Positions 1 through 8,743 of a DNA stretch of 64,000 nt are shown here, piece by piece. Location of the stretch: the NCBI RefSeq assembly GCF_000367365.1, contig NZ_BARF01000015.1:1-64000 (forward strand), written 5' to 3'. Positions within the stretch are counted from its first letter, which is position 1. Each line of letters opens with the position of its first letter. Under the pieces are notes generated by a model. It was not told the origin of the DNA. It saw only the letters and a program-made list of their open reading frames with translations, and ran no database searches. This DNA comes from Streptomyces prunicolor NBRC 13075. GTDB lineage: Bacteria > Actinomycetota > Actinomycetes > Streptomycetales > Streptomycetaceae. The position numbers and the translations under genes were made by a program.

Positions 1-501
1 CGTGCCCTCGTCCGGGGTGTCCGTACCCGGGGTCGTCGGGCGGCGCAAGGCGAAGGTGCCGGGGTTGGACGGGTCCTCGGGAGCGGTCGCCGCCGGGCCG
101 TCCGGCTGGGCGGGGTGGTCGGCGGGGACCCTCGGGTCCGCGCCCGCTCTGGGGTCCGGGGAGCCCCAGGAGACGCGGCGGTCCTGGTCGCCGCCGAAAC
201 CGCTCTGGTGGGAGCGGTCCGCGCCCCACGCCGCCGCCGGTTCGGGGCGGCTGCCGTGCTGGGCCTGGGCCGGGCTCACCCGGTTGTCCGGTGCCGGGTC
301 CTCGTCGAAGAAGTGCGGCCCGGTCTCCTCGACGGACTGGCCCGGCGCGCCGACGGGCAGGCCGTCCGACGGTGCCGGGCGGCTGGTGCCGGGCACCCAG
401 GCCGTGCCGTTCCAGTACCGGACGTATCCAGGAATGGACGGGTCCGGGTAGTACCCCTCGCGGGGCCTGTCGTCACCGGGTGCCGGGGTTGGGGCGCTCA
501 T
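1..501 (-). CDS. RDD-family membrane protein, N-terminal part (runs off the left edge)
   Basis: The reading frame starts at ATG 501 and stays open to base 1, so only about 167 N-terminal residues are present. Residues 16-40 (GYYPDP..., then RYWNGTAWV) form a DUF2510-type segment, the short aromatic motif that often precedes RDD membrane domains in actinobacteria. The rest of the visible part is Pro/Gly/Asp-rich linker. The RDD transmembrane domain itself lies outside the window, so the family call rests on the N-terminal motif and on my memory of ssgG-neighbouring genes. It is divergent from ssgG. The 265-bp gap between them must hold both promoters. Confidence 0.6.
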   Translation of the reverse strand, partial: MSAPTPAPGDDRPREGYYPDPSIPGYVRYWNGTAWVPGTSRPAPSDGLPVGAPGQSVEETGPHFFDEDPAPDNRVSPAQAQHGSRPEPAAAWGADRSHQSGFGGDQDRRVSWGSPDPRAGADPRVPADHPAQPDGPAATAPEDPSNPGTFALRRPTTPGTDTPDEGT

Positions 502-766
502 GTCCGTCGTCCCGTATCTGCTCGGAGGTCAAATGGGGGTGTCCACATCTATCAGACCCGTGCGACCACCACTGCCCCTCCCGCCGGACCCGCCCCTTTC
601 CGGGCAACCTCGTGCACGGAGTCCACACGCCCCGAAGCCCCGCGAAGCCTTCGTGACGCCTCGCGGAAAAAAAGTTTCCCGAACTCGCGTAATGCTTTCG
701 CCCGCAGGCCCTCTCCACTCGTACGGGCCCACCGCAGGGCCCGGTCAGCGAGAGGAGACACGCGTC

Positions 767-1240
767 ATGCACACAGTCGTAGAGCGGGAGTTGGAGCTCA
801 AACTCATCCTGTCGCCGGAGCGGAGCATTCCGGTCCCGGCCCTGCTGAGCTACCGCACCGACGATCCGTACGCCGTCCACATTTCCTTCCACATCAACTC
901 CGAGCACCCCGTCAACTGGACGTTCGCCCGCGAACTGCTGGTCGAGGGCGTGTTCCGGCCGTGCGGGCACGGGGACGTGCGGGTGTGGCCGACGAAGGTG
1001 GAGCGGCGCAGTGTCATCCTGATGGCGCTGAGTTCACCCGACGGAGACGCCCTGCTGCAGGCCCCCGCGGCCCAGGTGTCGGCATGGCTGGAGCGCACGC
1101 TGCGGGTGGTCCCTCCGGGCTCTGAGGCGGAGCAGCTCGGCATCGACGACGGCCTGGCCGAGCTGCTCGCACCGACCCCGGCCGACGACCTGTGGCTGCG
1201 CGACCCGTGGCCTTCGGACGAGTCGCGGGACGGGGAGTGA
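767..1240 (+). CDS. ssgG: SsgA-like sporulation/cell-division regulator SsgG
   Basis: This 157-residue protein belongs to the SsgA-like family (SALP), which is restricted to morphologically complex actinomycetes and guides septum-site selection and spore-wall synthesis. Family hallmarks visible are DPYAVHISFH near residue 35, WTFARELLVEG near 52, GDVRVWP near 70 and the ALSSPDGDALL segment. The ATG at 767 has an AGAGGAG ribosome site about 10 nt upstream; the longer in-frame opening is not protein-like. The SsgG assignment, rather than another SALP, rests on the neighbours (FAD oxidase, hppD, AsnC regulator), which match S. coelicolor ssgG as I recall it. In that species SsgG is linked to correct septum placement in sporulating hyphae. 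Confidence 0.8.
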   Translation: MHTVVERELELKLILSPERSIPVPALLSYRTDDPYAVHISFHINSEHPVNWTFARELLVEGVFRPCGHGDVRVWPTKVERRSVILMALSSPDGDALLQAPAAQVSAWLERTLRVVPPGSEAEQLGIDDGLAELLAPTPADDLWLRDPWPSDESRDGE

Positions 1241-1262
1241 GCCGTAGGAACAGGAAGGGGAA

Positions 1263-2663
1263 TCAGAACAGCTTGCCCGGATTGAGGATCCCCAGCGGGT
1301 CGAAGCTCGCCTTCACCGCCCGCTGCATCTCCACGCCCACCGGGCCGATCTCGCGGGCCAGCCACTCCTTCTTCAGGACGCCGACGCCGTGTTCGCCGGT
1401 GATGGTGCCGCCGAGTTCCAGGCCGAGGGCCATGATCTCGTCGAAGGACTCGCGGGCGCGGCGGGACTCGTCGGCGTCCTGCGCGTCGAAGCAGACGGTG
1501 GGGTGCGTGTTGCCGTCGCCGGCGTGCGCGCAGACGCCGATCGTCAGCCGGTACTTCTCGCCGATCCGTTCCACCCCTTCGAGCATCTCGCCGAGCCGCG
1601 ACCGGGGCACGCACACGTCGTCGATCATCGTCGTGCCCTTGACCGCCTCCAGCGCCGTGAGCGACAACCGCCGCGCCTGGAGCAGCAGTTCGGACTCGGC
1701 CGCGTCCTCGGCCGGGACGACCTGCGTGGCTCCGGCCGCCTCGCAGAGGGCTCCTACGGCGGCCAGGTCGGCGGCCGGGTCCAGCGTGTCGAAGGCGGCG
1801 AGCAGCAACGCCTCCGTCGTCTCCGGCAGTCCCATGTGCGCCATGTCGTTGACGGCCTTGACGGTCGTACGGTCCATCAGTTCGAGGAGGGACGGCACGT
1901 GCCCGCCCGCCATGATCCGGCACACGGCGTCGCACGCGGCCGCCGCGGACCCGAACTCGGCGGCCAGGACGAGCTGTTGGGGCGGTTGCGGCCTCAGCGC
2001 CAGGATCGCCTTGACGACGATCCCGAGCGAGCCCTCCGACCCGACGAACAGCCGCGTCAGGTCGTACCCGGCGACACCCTTGGCCGTACGCCGGCCGGTG
2101 CTCATCAGCCGGCCGTCGGCGAGGACGACATCCAGGCCGAGGACGTACTCGGCCGTCACCCCGTACTTCACACAGCACAGCCCGCCGGACGCGGTGCCGA
2201 TGTTGCCGCCGATCGTGCACATCTCCCAACTGGAGGGATCCGGCGGGTAGTAGAGGCCGTGTTCGTTGACCGCGCGGGAGAGCGTCGCGTTGATGACGCC
2301 CGGCTCGACGACCGCGATGCGGTCGACCGGGCTGATCTCCAGGATGCGGTCCATCTTGACGAGGGACAGCACGATGCAGCCCTCGGAGGCGTTGGCCGCG
2401 CCCGACAGGCCGGTGCGGGCGCCCTGCGGGACGACCGGGAGGCGCAGTTCGGTGGCGACGCGCATGACGTGCTGGACCTGTTCGACCGTGCGCGGCAGCA
2501 CGACGACGGCGGGGGTGCCGGACGGGCAGAAGCTCGCCATGTCGTTGGCGTACGAGTCCGTGACGTCCGGGTCGGTGAGGACGGCCTCGGCGGGCAGCCC
2601 GGCCAGCAGCCGGTCGACGAGGGTCCCGGTGTCCTGGTCGCGAGGCGCTTCGATACGGCTCAT
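1263..2663 (-). CDS. FAD-linked oxidase, GlcD / D-lactate dehydrogenase-like
   Basis: A 466-residue flavoprotein of the glycolate oxidase GlcD / FAD-dependent D-2-hydroxyacid dehydrogenase family. The PCMH-type FAD-binding half carries PVVPQGARTGLSGAA (about 80-95) and the GGNIGTASGG / GYDLTRLFVGSEGSLGI motifs. The C-terminal half has the metal and substrate motif HAGDGNTHP and then GEHGVGVLKKEW. Such enzymes oxidise glycolate, D-lactate or similar 2-hydroxyacids to keto acids in the cytosol; the precise substrate cannot be read. I chose ATG 2663 (MSRIEAP) over an in-frame GTG at 2708, because the extra residues are not family-like. It is divergent from the TPR gene, with 98 bp between the starts. 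Confidence 0.85.
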   Translation of the reverse strand: MSRIEAPRDQDTGTLVDRLLAGLPAEAVLTDPDVTDSYANDMASFCPSGTPAVVVLPRTVEQVQHVMRVATELRLPVVPQGARTGLSGAANASEGCIVLSLVKMDRILEISPVDRIAVVEPGVINATLSRAVNEHGLYYPPDPSSWEMCTIGGNIGTASGGLCCVKYGVTAEYVLGLDVVLADGRLMSTGRRTAKGVAGYDLTRLFVGSEGSLGIVVKAILALRPQPPQQLVLAAEFGSAAAACDAVCRIMAGGHVPSLLELMDRTTVKAVNDMAHMGLPETTEALLLAAFDTLDPAADLAAVGALCEAAGATQVVPAEDAAESELLLQARRLSLTALEAVKGTTMIDDVCVPRSRLGEMLEGVERIGEKYRLTIGVCAHAGDGNTHPTVCFDAQDADESRRARESFDEIMALGLELGGTITGEHGVGVLKKEWLAREIGPVGVEMQRAVKASFDPLGILNPGKLF

Positions 2664-2761
2664 GATCACAGCGTCGCACTCGCGGCCATCGGTGTGAACC
2701 CCGTCCACGCGTGGCTTTCGGTGCCGGGATGTGGTCGTCGTACTGACGCACAGTGAGCGCC

Positions 2762-4228
2762 ATGGAGAACGAACAGCGGAGCCCCGGTACGTCCCTGGTG
2801 GCGGAGGCGCCCCGGCGCCGCTCCCCCGTTCTGCGCCGGGTGCTGATCGCCACGGTCGCCGGGTGTGCCGTGGTCGGCGGGCTGCTGTGGCTGTTGCCGG
2901 AGGAGCCGCGTCCGGTGCCGCCGCCCGCGCCGGGACCGAAGGCGCAGGCGCTGACCGCGGTCACCGCGGGGGTGCCGGCCGCGCTGCCGGACCTGGCCGC
3001 GCTGATCGGCGACCGGGAGACGCGGGTACGGGTCCATCCGCGGGACGCCCGGTCGTGGGCGGTGCTCGGCTCGGCCTATGTGGAGCAGGGGCGGCGGACC
3101 GGGGACACCCTGTACTACCCGAAGGCCGAGGAGGCCCTGCGCACCTCGCTGAAGGTGCGCGCGAAGGGCAACGACGCGAGCGCCGTCGCGATGGACGGCC
3201 TGGCGGCTCTCGCGAACGAACGGCGGGACTTCCGCGCGGCGCGCACCTGGGGCGAGGCGGCACTGAAGGCGGCGCCGAGGCGCTGGACGACGTATCCGCT
3301 GCTGATGGACGCGTACACCGGGCTCGGCGACTACAAGGCGACCGGGCGCACCCTCGACAAGCTGCTGGAGCTGCACACCGGCCCCGCCGTGATGGCGTGG
3401 GCCGCCGCCGTCTACCGCGACCGCGGCTGGCGCGAGGACGCCGCCGCCCAGCTCGCCGACGCGGCGGCGAAGGCCACCGCCCCGGCGGAGCAGGCCGCCT
3501 GGCTGCAACGCGCCGGTGAGCTGGCCTGGGAACGCGGGGACCGCGAGGTCGCGCTACGGCACTTCGAGGCGGCCGTACGGCTGGATCCCGACCAGCGGGA
3601 GGCGCTGGCCGGTGAGGGGCGCGCGCTGGCGGCGCTGGGCCGCACCTCGGAGGCGCTGAACGCGTACCAGGTCGCCCTCGCCAAGCAGCCGACCCCCCAA
3701 TACGCCCTGGAGCTCGGCGAGTTGTACGAGTCGCTCGGACTCACGCAGGCCGCCCGCGTCCAGTACGACACCCTGCGCGCCCTCGCCGCCAAGGACACGG
3801 CGGCAGGGGTCGACGACGAGTTGATCCTCGGCGCCTTCGAGGCGGACCACGGCGACGCACAGGACGCCGTACGGCGGCTGCGGGCCGAGTGGACCCGGCA
3901 GCCGGGGATCGCGGTGGCCGACGCGCTGGGGTGGGCGCTGCACCGGGCCGGGCAGGACGAGGAGGCGCTGAAGTTCGCGTCGGTGGCGACGGACAAGGTG
4001 CACGGGGGCGGGGTGCGGGACGCGCGGTACGCGTTCCACCGGGGCATGATCGAGCGGGAGTTGGAGAAGTTCGCGTCCGCGCGCCGGCATCTCCAGGACG
4101 CGCTGCAGATCAACCCGTACTTCTCGCCGCTGCAAGTGCCCCTGGCCCAGGCGGCGTTGGCGGCGCTGGGCGAACCGTCCAACGAGCCACCGCCCACGGA
4201 CAAGGAGCCGCAGGAGAAGACGAGTTGA
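2762..4228 (+). CDS. Membrane-anchored tetratricopeptide-repeat protein
   Basis: A 488-residue protein with a short basic N-terminus, one transmembrane segment at about residues 25-45 (VLIATVAGCAVVGGLLWLL), a Pro-rich linker, and then TPR-like helical repeats to the C-terminus (for example the stretch around ALRHFEAAVRLDPDQREALAGEGRALAALG). Type II topology would place the repeats outside the membrane. TPR arrays are protein-binding scaffolds; no catalytic motif is seen, so the role is unknown. ATG 2762 was chosen; GTG 2753 would add three residues. It converges on the nitrile hydratase alpha gene with only 9 bp between the stop codons. Confidence 0.75.
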   Translation: MENEQRSPGTSLVAEAPRRRSPVLRRVLIATVAGCAVVGGLLWLLPEEPRPVPPPAPGPKAQALTAVTAGVPAALPDLAALIGDRETRVRVHPRDARSWAVLGSAYVEQGRRTGDTLYYPKAEEALRTSLKVRAKGNDASAVAMDGLAALANERRDFRAARTWGEAALKAAPRRWTTYPLLMDAYTGLGDYKATGRTLDKLLELHTGPAVMAWAAAVYRDRGWREDAAAQLADAAAKATAPAEQAAWLQRAGELAWERGDREVALRHFEAAVRLDPDQREALAGEGRALAALGRTSEALNAYQVALAKQPTPQYALELGELYESLGLTQAARVQYDTLRALAAKDTAAGVDDELILGAFEADHGDAQDAVRRLRAEWTRQPGIAVADALGWALHRAGQDEEALKFASVATDKVHGGGVRDARYAFHRGMIERELEKFASARRHLQDALQINPYFSPLQVPLAQAALAALGEPSNEPPPTDKEPQEKTS

Positions 4229-4237
4229 GCCTCCGCG

Positions 4238-4819
4238 TCACACGGCCGCCGTGCCGATCAGCGCGTTGCGGCTGACCAGCGCGGCCAGTTCGTCCTCCGA
4301 CAGTGACTCCATACCGGCGGGCCTGCGAGGCAGGACCATGTAGCGGCTCTCCGCGCTGGAGTCCCACACGGTGATGTCGGTGGTGGTGGGCAGCTGGAGG
4401 CCGAACTCGGCCAGTACGGACCGGGGTTCGCGGACCACACGGGAGCGGTAGGCCTCCGACTTGTACCAGCCCGGGGACGGGCCCAGCAGCGGGAGCGGGT
4501 AGCAGGAGCAGAGGGTGCAGACGATGACGTTGTGGGTCGCGTCGGTGTTCTCGACGACCCGCAGCCGCTGGAACGAGCCGTCCATGAAGCCGAGTTCCTG
4601 GACGGCGGCCGTGCCGTCCGTCAACAGCCTTGCCCTGTAAGCATCGTCGGTCCAGGCGCGGGCGACGACCCGTACCCCGTTCACCGGTGACGCGCCCGCG
4701 AGGAACGCGTCGAGCACCTCGTCGACCGCACCGGCCGTGACGACCCCCTTCTCCTCCAGCAGGGTCTCAAGTCGCCGCACCCGCCGGGAGATCGAGGCGT
4801 CCTCGTGGTCACCGCTCAT
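4238..4819 (-). CDS. Nitrile hydratase alpha subunit (cobalt type)
   Basis: This 193-residue subunit carries the metal claw VCTLCSC at residues 100-106; Cys101, Cys104 and Cys106 would ligate the metal, and the Thr in CTLC is typical of non-corrin cobalt enzymes (iron enzymes usually have Ser). The downstream SPGWYKSEAYRSRVVREPR segment is also diagnostic. Nitrile hydratases convert nitriles to amides in the cytoplasm. The start ATG 4819 overlaps the stop of the beta C-terminal gene (ATGAGCGGTGA), so translation is coupled. No activator gene of the p14K/P47K type is seen nearby. Thiocyanate hydrolase, which shares this fold and a three-gene layout, is the main alternative. Confidence 0.85.
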   Translation of the reverse strand: MSGDHEDASISRRVRRLETLLEEKGVVTAGAVDEVLDAFLAGASPVNGVRVVARAWTDDAYRARLLTDGTAAVQELGFMDGSFQRLRVVENTDATHNVIVCTLCSCYPLPLLGPSPGWYKSEAYRSRVVREPRSVLAEFGLQLPTTTDITVWDSSAESRYMVLPRRPAGMESLSEDELAALVSRNALIGTAAV

Positions 4820-5117
4820 CGGCCGCACCCTTTTCGTGTTCCTCTTCGCACACTTCCAAATAGCTTTCCCAGAGGTCCAGTACGACGTGATGGTCGCCCT
4901 CGCCCCACAGGTCCCGGGCCGCGAACCGCACCGCGTACACCTGCTCCACCGGCGCGTCCCCACGACCTTGAGCACTGACGTCCGCGACCTCCGCCGGCCC
5001 TTCCGGCTCGACGACGACACCGGACTTGCCGCGTGCGTAACGGGGCAGGCGGGTGTGGTGCGGCGGGTCGTGCGGGAAGGTCCGGACGCGGGTGCCGGGC
5101 GGGAAGCGGTCACTCAT
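4809..5117 (-). CDS. Nitrile hydratase beta subunit, C-terminal half (separate polypeptide)
   Basis: A 102-residue protein starting MSDRFPPGTRVRTF, matching the SH3-like C-terminal barrel of nitrile hydratase beta subunits, which classically begins F..GDRVRV and ends with a segment like VYAVRFAARDLWGE...DLWESYLE. Here it is an independent gene. Its ATG at 5117 overlaps the stop of the N-terminal-half gene in ATGAGTGA, an 8-bp overlap in a different frame, so the two halves are translationally coupled rather than fused. The layout is that of three-subunit enzymes such as thiocyanate hydrolase and the toyocamycin nitrile hydratase of Streptomyces. Nothing suggests a recent frameshift, since both ends look native. 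Confidence 0.8.
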   Translation of the reverse strand: MSDRFPPGTRVRTFPHDPPHHTRLPRYARGKSGVVVEPEGPAEVADVSAQGRGDAPVEQVYAVRFAARDLWGEGDHHVVLDLWESYLEVCEEEHEKGAADER

Positions 5118-5391
5118 CGAGCTCACCCGGCTCGATCACGCCCTTGCGTTCCAGCAGCACGGTGATCGCGGTGAACCAGCGTTCGTAGTACGGCATCGTC
5201 AGGTACGTGGCGGGCGGGATCGCCTCGATCGCGTCCCGGAACTCGTTGGTGTTGAAGATCCCTTGCGCGCGCAGGGCGTTGAACAGCCCGACGACCCGCG
5301 CCTCCCAGTCGGCGTGGAAGGGCTCGGGGTCGTCGGTGGTGTCGATGGCACCGAAGCCCTGGGTGCCGCCCACGTCGTTGATCCTGGCCAT
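5110..5391 (-). CDS. Nitrile hydratase beta subunit, N-terminal half (separate polypeptide)
   Basis: A 93-residue protein beginning MARINDVGGTQGFGAI, the classical beta-subunit N-terminus (xxDxGGxxGxG), followed by the helical region with YLTMPYYERWFTAITVLLERKGVI, typical of the beta helical domain. It ends GELDE at the point where a normal beta subunit would continue into its C-terminal barrel. It is first of the three hydratase genes and lies 27 bp after the TagC-like gene on the same strand, so one transcript could carry all four. No clear Shine-Dalgarno sequence is seen before ATG 5391. Confidence 0.8.
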   Translation of the reverse strand: MARINDVGGTQGFGAIDTTDDPEPFHADWEARVVGLFNALRAQGIFNTNEFRDAIEAIPPATYLTMPYYERWFTAITVLLERKGVIEPGELDE

Positions 5392-5418
5392 GGGTGCAGC
5401 GTACGGCCCTGTCCGCGG

Positions 5419-6285
5419 CTACGGCTTGTAGCAGAGGGAGAACTTCCGTGCCCCCGCCTCCCCGGACGCGAAGCCGACGCACAGGCGGGTGCGGGGCTTG
5501 GTGCGGACGGCGAGGCCCTCCGGTTCGCGGTAGGTGAGGGTGGAGGCGGCCTCTGTGCGGGACTGCTGGACCAGTTCGCCGGTGCGGATGTCGAGGCAGG
5601 AGACGTAGGCGTTGCCGTGTTTCGCGGGCGGGTTGGTGGTGGAGTCGTAGGCGGTTCCGGCGAGTTGGTAGAGGTGGTCGCCGTCGAGGGCGTAGCCCTG
5701 GAACGGGATCGATGGGTTCGGGTGGGCGCCGGTCTGGGCTATGTCGGCGACGGGTGTGGCGTAGTCGCGGGCGACGAAGGCGTCCAAGTCCCAGATCCGG
5801 TACCGGGGTTGGTTGTTCATGCGGTAGCGGATCGCGATGCGCTTCGAGGTCATGCAGACCGTGGGCTGGTTGTTGGTGGAGTTCGCGATCGGCTTGCGGA
5901 TCGCCACGTCGGCGGCGGTGCGGGTGGCGCCGTCGGCGAAGTGGAAGCGGGTGACGGCCTGGCCGTAGGCACCGCCCGAACCGGCCTTCGCGGCGGCCTC
6001 GGTCCAGATCCAGACGTCGCCGTCGGTGGTGTTCTGCACGCCCATGCTGACACCGTGCCCGAAGCCCTGGAGGTGCATGTGGCCGAGCGCCTTGCCCGTG
6101 TAGTCGAGCTGGTTGAGGCAGAGGTTGCCGGTGTCGGCGCCGCCCGTTCTCAACTGGAGGACGTACAGGCGCTGATGGACCTCGTCGAGGGCGAACGACT
6201 GGAGGACCGTGGGCTCGTGCAGGGTGCCCTTCTGCCACAGCCAGCGCACCGCAGGTGCGGACAGATCGATCGGCGCGTCGGCCAC
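5419..6285 (-). CDS. TagC / phage receptor-binding-like beta-propeller protein
   Basis: A 288-residue protein resembling proteins annotated as teichoic acid biosynthesis protein C, whose core is a beta-propeller also found in P68-type phage receptor-binding proteins. Visible features are repeated blades with aromatic/Gly turns (LYVLQLRTGG, VWIWTEAA, YRIWDLDAF, YQLAGTAYD) and a conserved LTYREPEGLAV segment before the C-terminal blade. No signal peptide or transmembrane helix is seen, so it appears cytosolic or non-classically exported. GTG 6285 follows an excellent ribosome site (GGGAGGACC). It lies between hppD and the nitrile hydratase genes on one strand. Its function in Streptomyces is unknown. 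Confidence 0.6.
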   Translation of the reverse strand: MADAPIDLSAPAVRWLWQKGTLHEPTVLQSFALDEVHQRLYVLQLRTGGADTGNLCLNQLDYTGKALGHMHLQGFGHGVSMGVQNTTDGDVWIWTEAAAKAGSGGAYGQAVTRFHFADGATRTAADVAIRKPIANSTNNQPTVCMTSKRIAIRYRMNNQPRYRIWDLDAFVARDYATPVADIAQTGAHPNPSIPFQGYALDGDHLYQLAGTAYDSTTNPPAKHGNAYVSCLDIRTGELVQQSRTEAASTLTYREPEGLAVRTKPRTRLCVGFASGEAGARKFSLCYKP

Positions 6286-6317
6286 GGTCCTCCCAAGTCC
6301 CTTGCGGGACCCGTGCG

Positions 6318-7526
<1,209 letters not shown>

Positions 7527-7588
7527 TCAGTGATACGACCGTTTCGGCGGGCTTTCTGTACAGGATGACCATCGTTGGAGGCGGCGGC

Positions 7589-8083
7589 ATGGGGATCGAT
7601 CAGCTCGACGGCCGGATCATCGTGCTGTTGGCCGAGGAGCCGCGGATCGGGGTGCTGGAGATGTCCCGGCGGCTGGGGGTGGCCAGGGGGACGGTGCAGG
7701 CGCGGCTGGACCGGCTTCAGTCGAATGGAGTCATCCGGGGATTCGGGCCGCAGGTCGATCCGGCGGCGCTCGGGTATCCGGTCACGGCGTTCGCGACGCT
7801 GGAGATCCGGCAGGGGCAAGGCCCGGACGTGCGGGCGCACTTGGCGACCGTCCCCGAGGTGCTCGAACTGCACACCACCACCGGCAGCGGGGACATGCTG
7901 TGCCGGCTCGTGGCCCGGTCGAACGCCGATCTCCAGCGGGTCATCGACCGGGTTGTCGGTTTTGATGGCATTGTCCGGGCCGCCACCGCGATCGTGATGG
8001 AGAACCCCGTTCCGCTGCGGATCATCCCGCTGGTGAAACAGGCGGCGGAGGACCCGGAAGGGACGACGACCTGGCCGACGTAG
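7589..8083 (+). CDS. Lrp/AsnC-family transcriptional regulator
   Basis: A 164-residue protein with an N-terminal winged HTH (DQLDGRIIVLLAEEPRIGVLEMSRRLGVARGTVQARLDRL) and a C-terminal RAM/AsnC ligand-sensing domain (VPEVLELHTTTGSGDMLCRLVARS). Lrp-type regulators bind DNA as octamers or dimers and respond to amino acids. Because it is divergent from hppD, control of tyrosine degradation by an aromatic amino acid or keto acid is a reasonable inference. ATG 7589 is preferred because GGAGG precedes it; ATG 7565 is also in frame. It lies 12 bp before the osmoprotectant transporter genes and may be co-transcribed with them. Confidence 0.85.
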   Translation: MGIDQLDGRIIVLLAEEPRIGVLEMSRRLGVARGTVQARLDRLQSNGVIRGFGPQVDPAALGYPVTAFATLEIRQGQGPDVRAHLATVPEVLELHTTTGSGDMLCRLVARSNADLQRVIDRVVGFDGIVRAATAIVMENPVPLRIIPLVKQAAEDPEGTTTWPT

Positions 8084-8095
8084 GGGTGTGGGCAT

Positions 8096-8743
8096 GTGAG
8101 CTTCTGGGAGTACTTGGGCAACCGGCACCAGCAGCTGCTCACCGACGCCTACCAGCACGCCAGCGCGGTCTTCCAGTGCATGGTCGTGGCCACGCTGATC
8201 GGGGTGGTGATCGGGGTCGTGACCTATCGGAGCGAGTGGGCGGGCAGCCTGGCCACCACGGCCACCTCGACCATTTTGACCATTCCGTCGCTCGCCATGA
8301 TCGGTCTGCTCATTCCGATCGTCGGTCTTGGCGTTCCGCCCACAGTGATCGCTTTGACGCTTTACGGCCTGCTGCCGATCGTCCGTAACTCGATCGTGGG
8401 CCTGCGCGGGGTCGACCCGTCCCTCGTGGACGCGGCGAAGGGCATCGGGATGTCCCGGCCGGCGCGGCTCCTGCGGGTCGAACTGCCGCTGGCCTGGCCG
8501 CCGATCCTCACCGGGATCCGGGTCTCCACGCAGATGCTGATGGGGATCGCGGCCATCGCGGCGTACGCCTCCGGGCCCGGCCTCGGCAACGAGATCTTCC
8601 GCGGTATCGGGTCGCTGGGCAGCAAGAACGCTCTCAACCAGGTGCTCGCGGGCACGCTCGGGATCATCGTCCTGGCGCTGCTGTTCGACGCCGCGTACGT
8701 CCTTCTCGGACGGCTGACCATTCCCAGGGGGATCCGTGTCTGA
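8096..8743 (+). CDS. Osmoprotectant ABC transporter permease (OpuCB-like)
   Basis: A 215-residue permease with about five or six hydrophobic helices and the EAA-type coupling loop (SLVDAAKGIGMSRPARLLRVELPLA). It belongs to the glycine betaine/carnitine/choline uptake family OpuCB/ProW/EgtUB. GTG 8096 begins the frame and its 3' end overlaps the ATPase start by 8 bp. Together with the next three genes it makes a complete importer with two permeases, one ATPase and one lipoprotein, used for osmotic stress protection or choline/betaine supply. Confidence 0.88.
   Translation: MSFWEYLGNRHQQLLTDAYQHASAVFQCMVVATLIGVVIGVVTYRSEWAGSLATTATSTILTIPSLAMIGLLIPIVGLGVPPTVIALTLYGLLPIVRNSIVGLRGVDPSLVDAAKGIGMSRPARLLRVELPLAWPPILTGIRVSTQMLMGIAAIAAYASGPGLGNEIFRGIGSLGSKNALNQVLAGTLGIIVLALLFDAAYVLLGRLTIPRGIRV

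Noticed and set aside
850..2964. 704-codon minus-strand ORF over ssgG and the FAD oxidase gene
   Set aside because: Arg/Pro/Gly-rich shadow without domains; the other frames hold the true genes.
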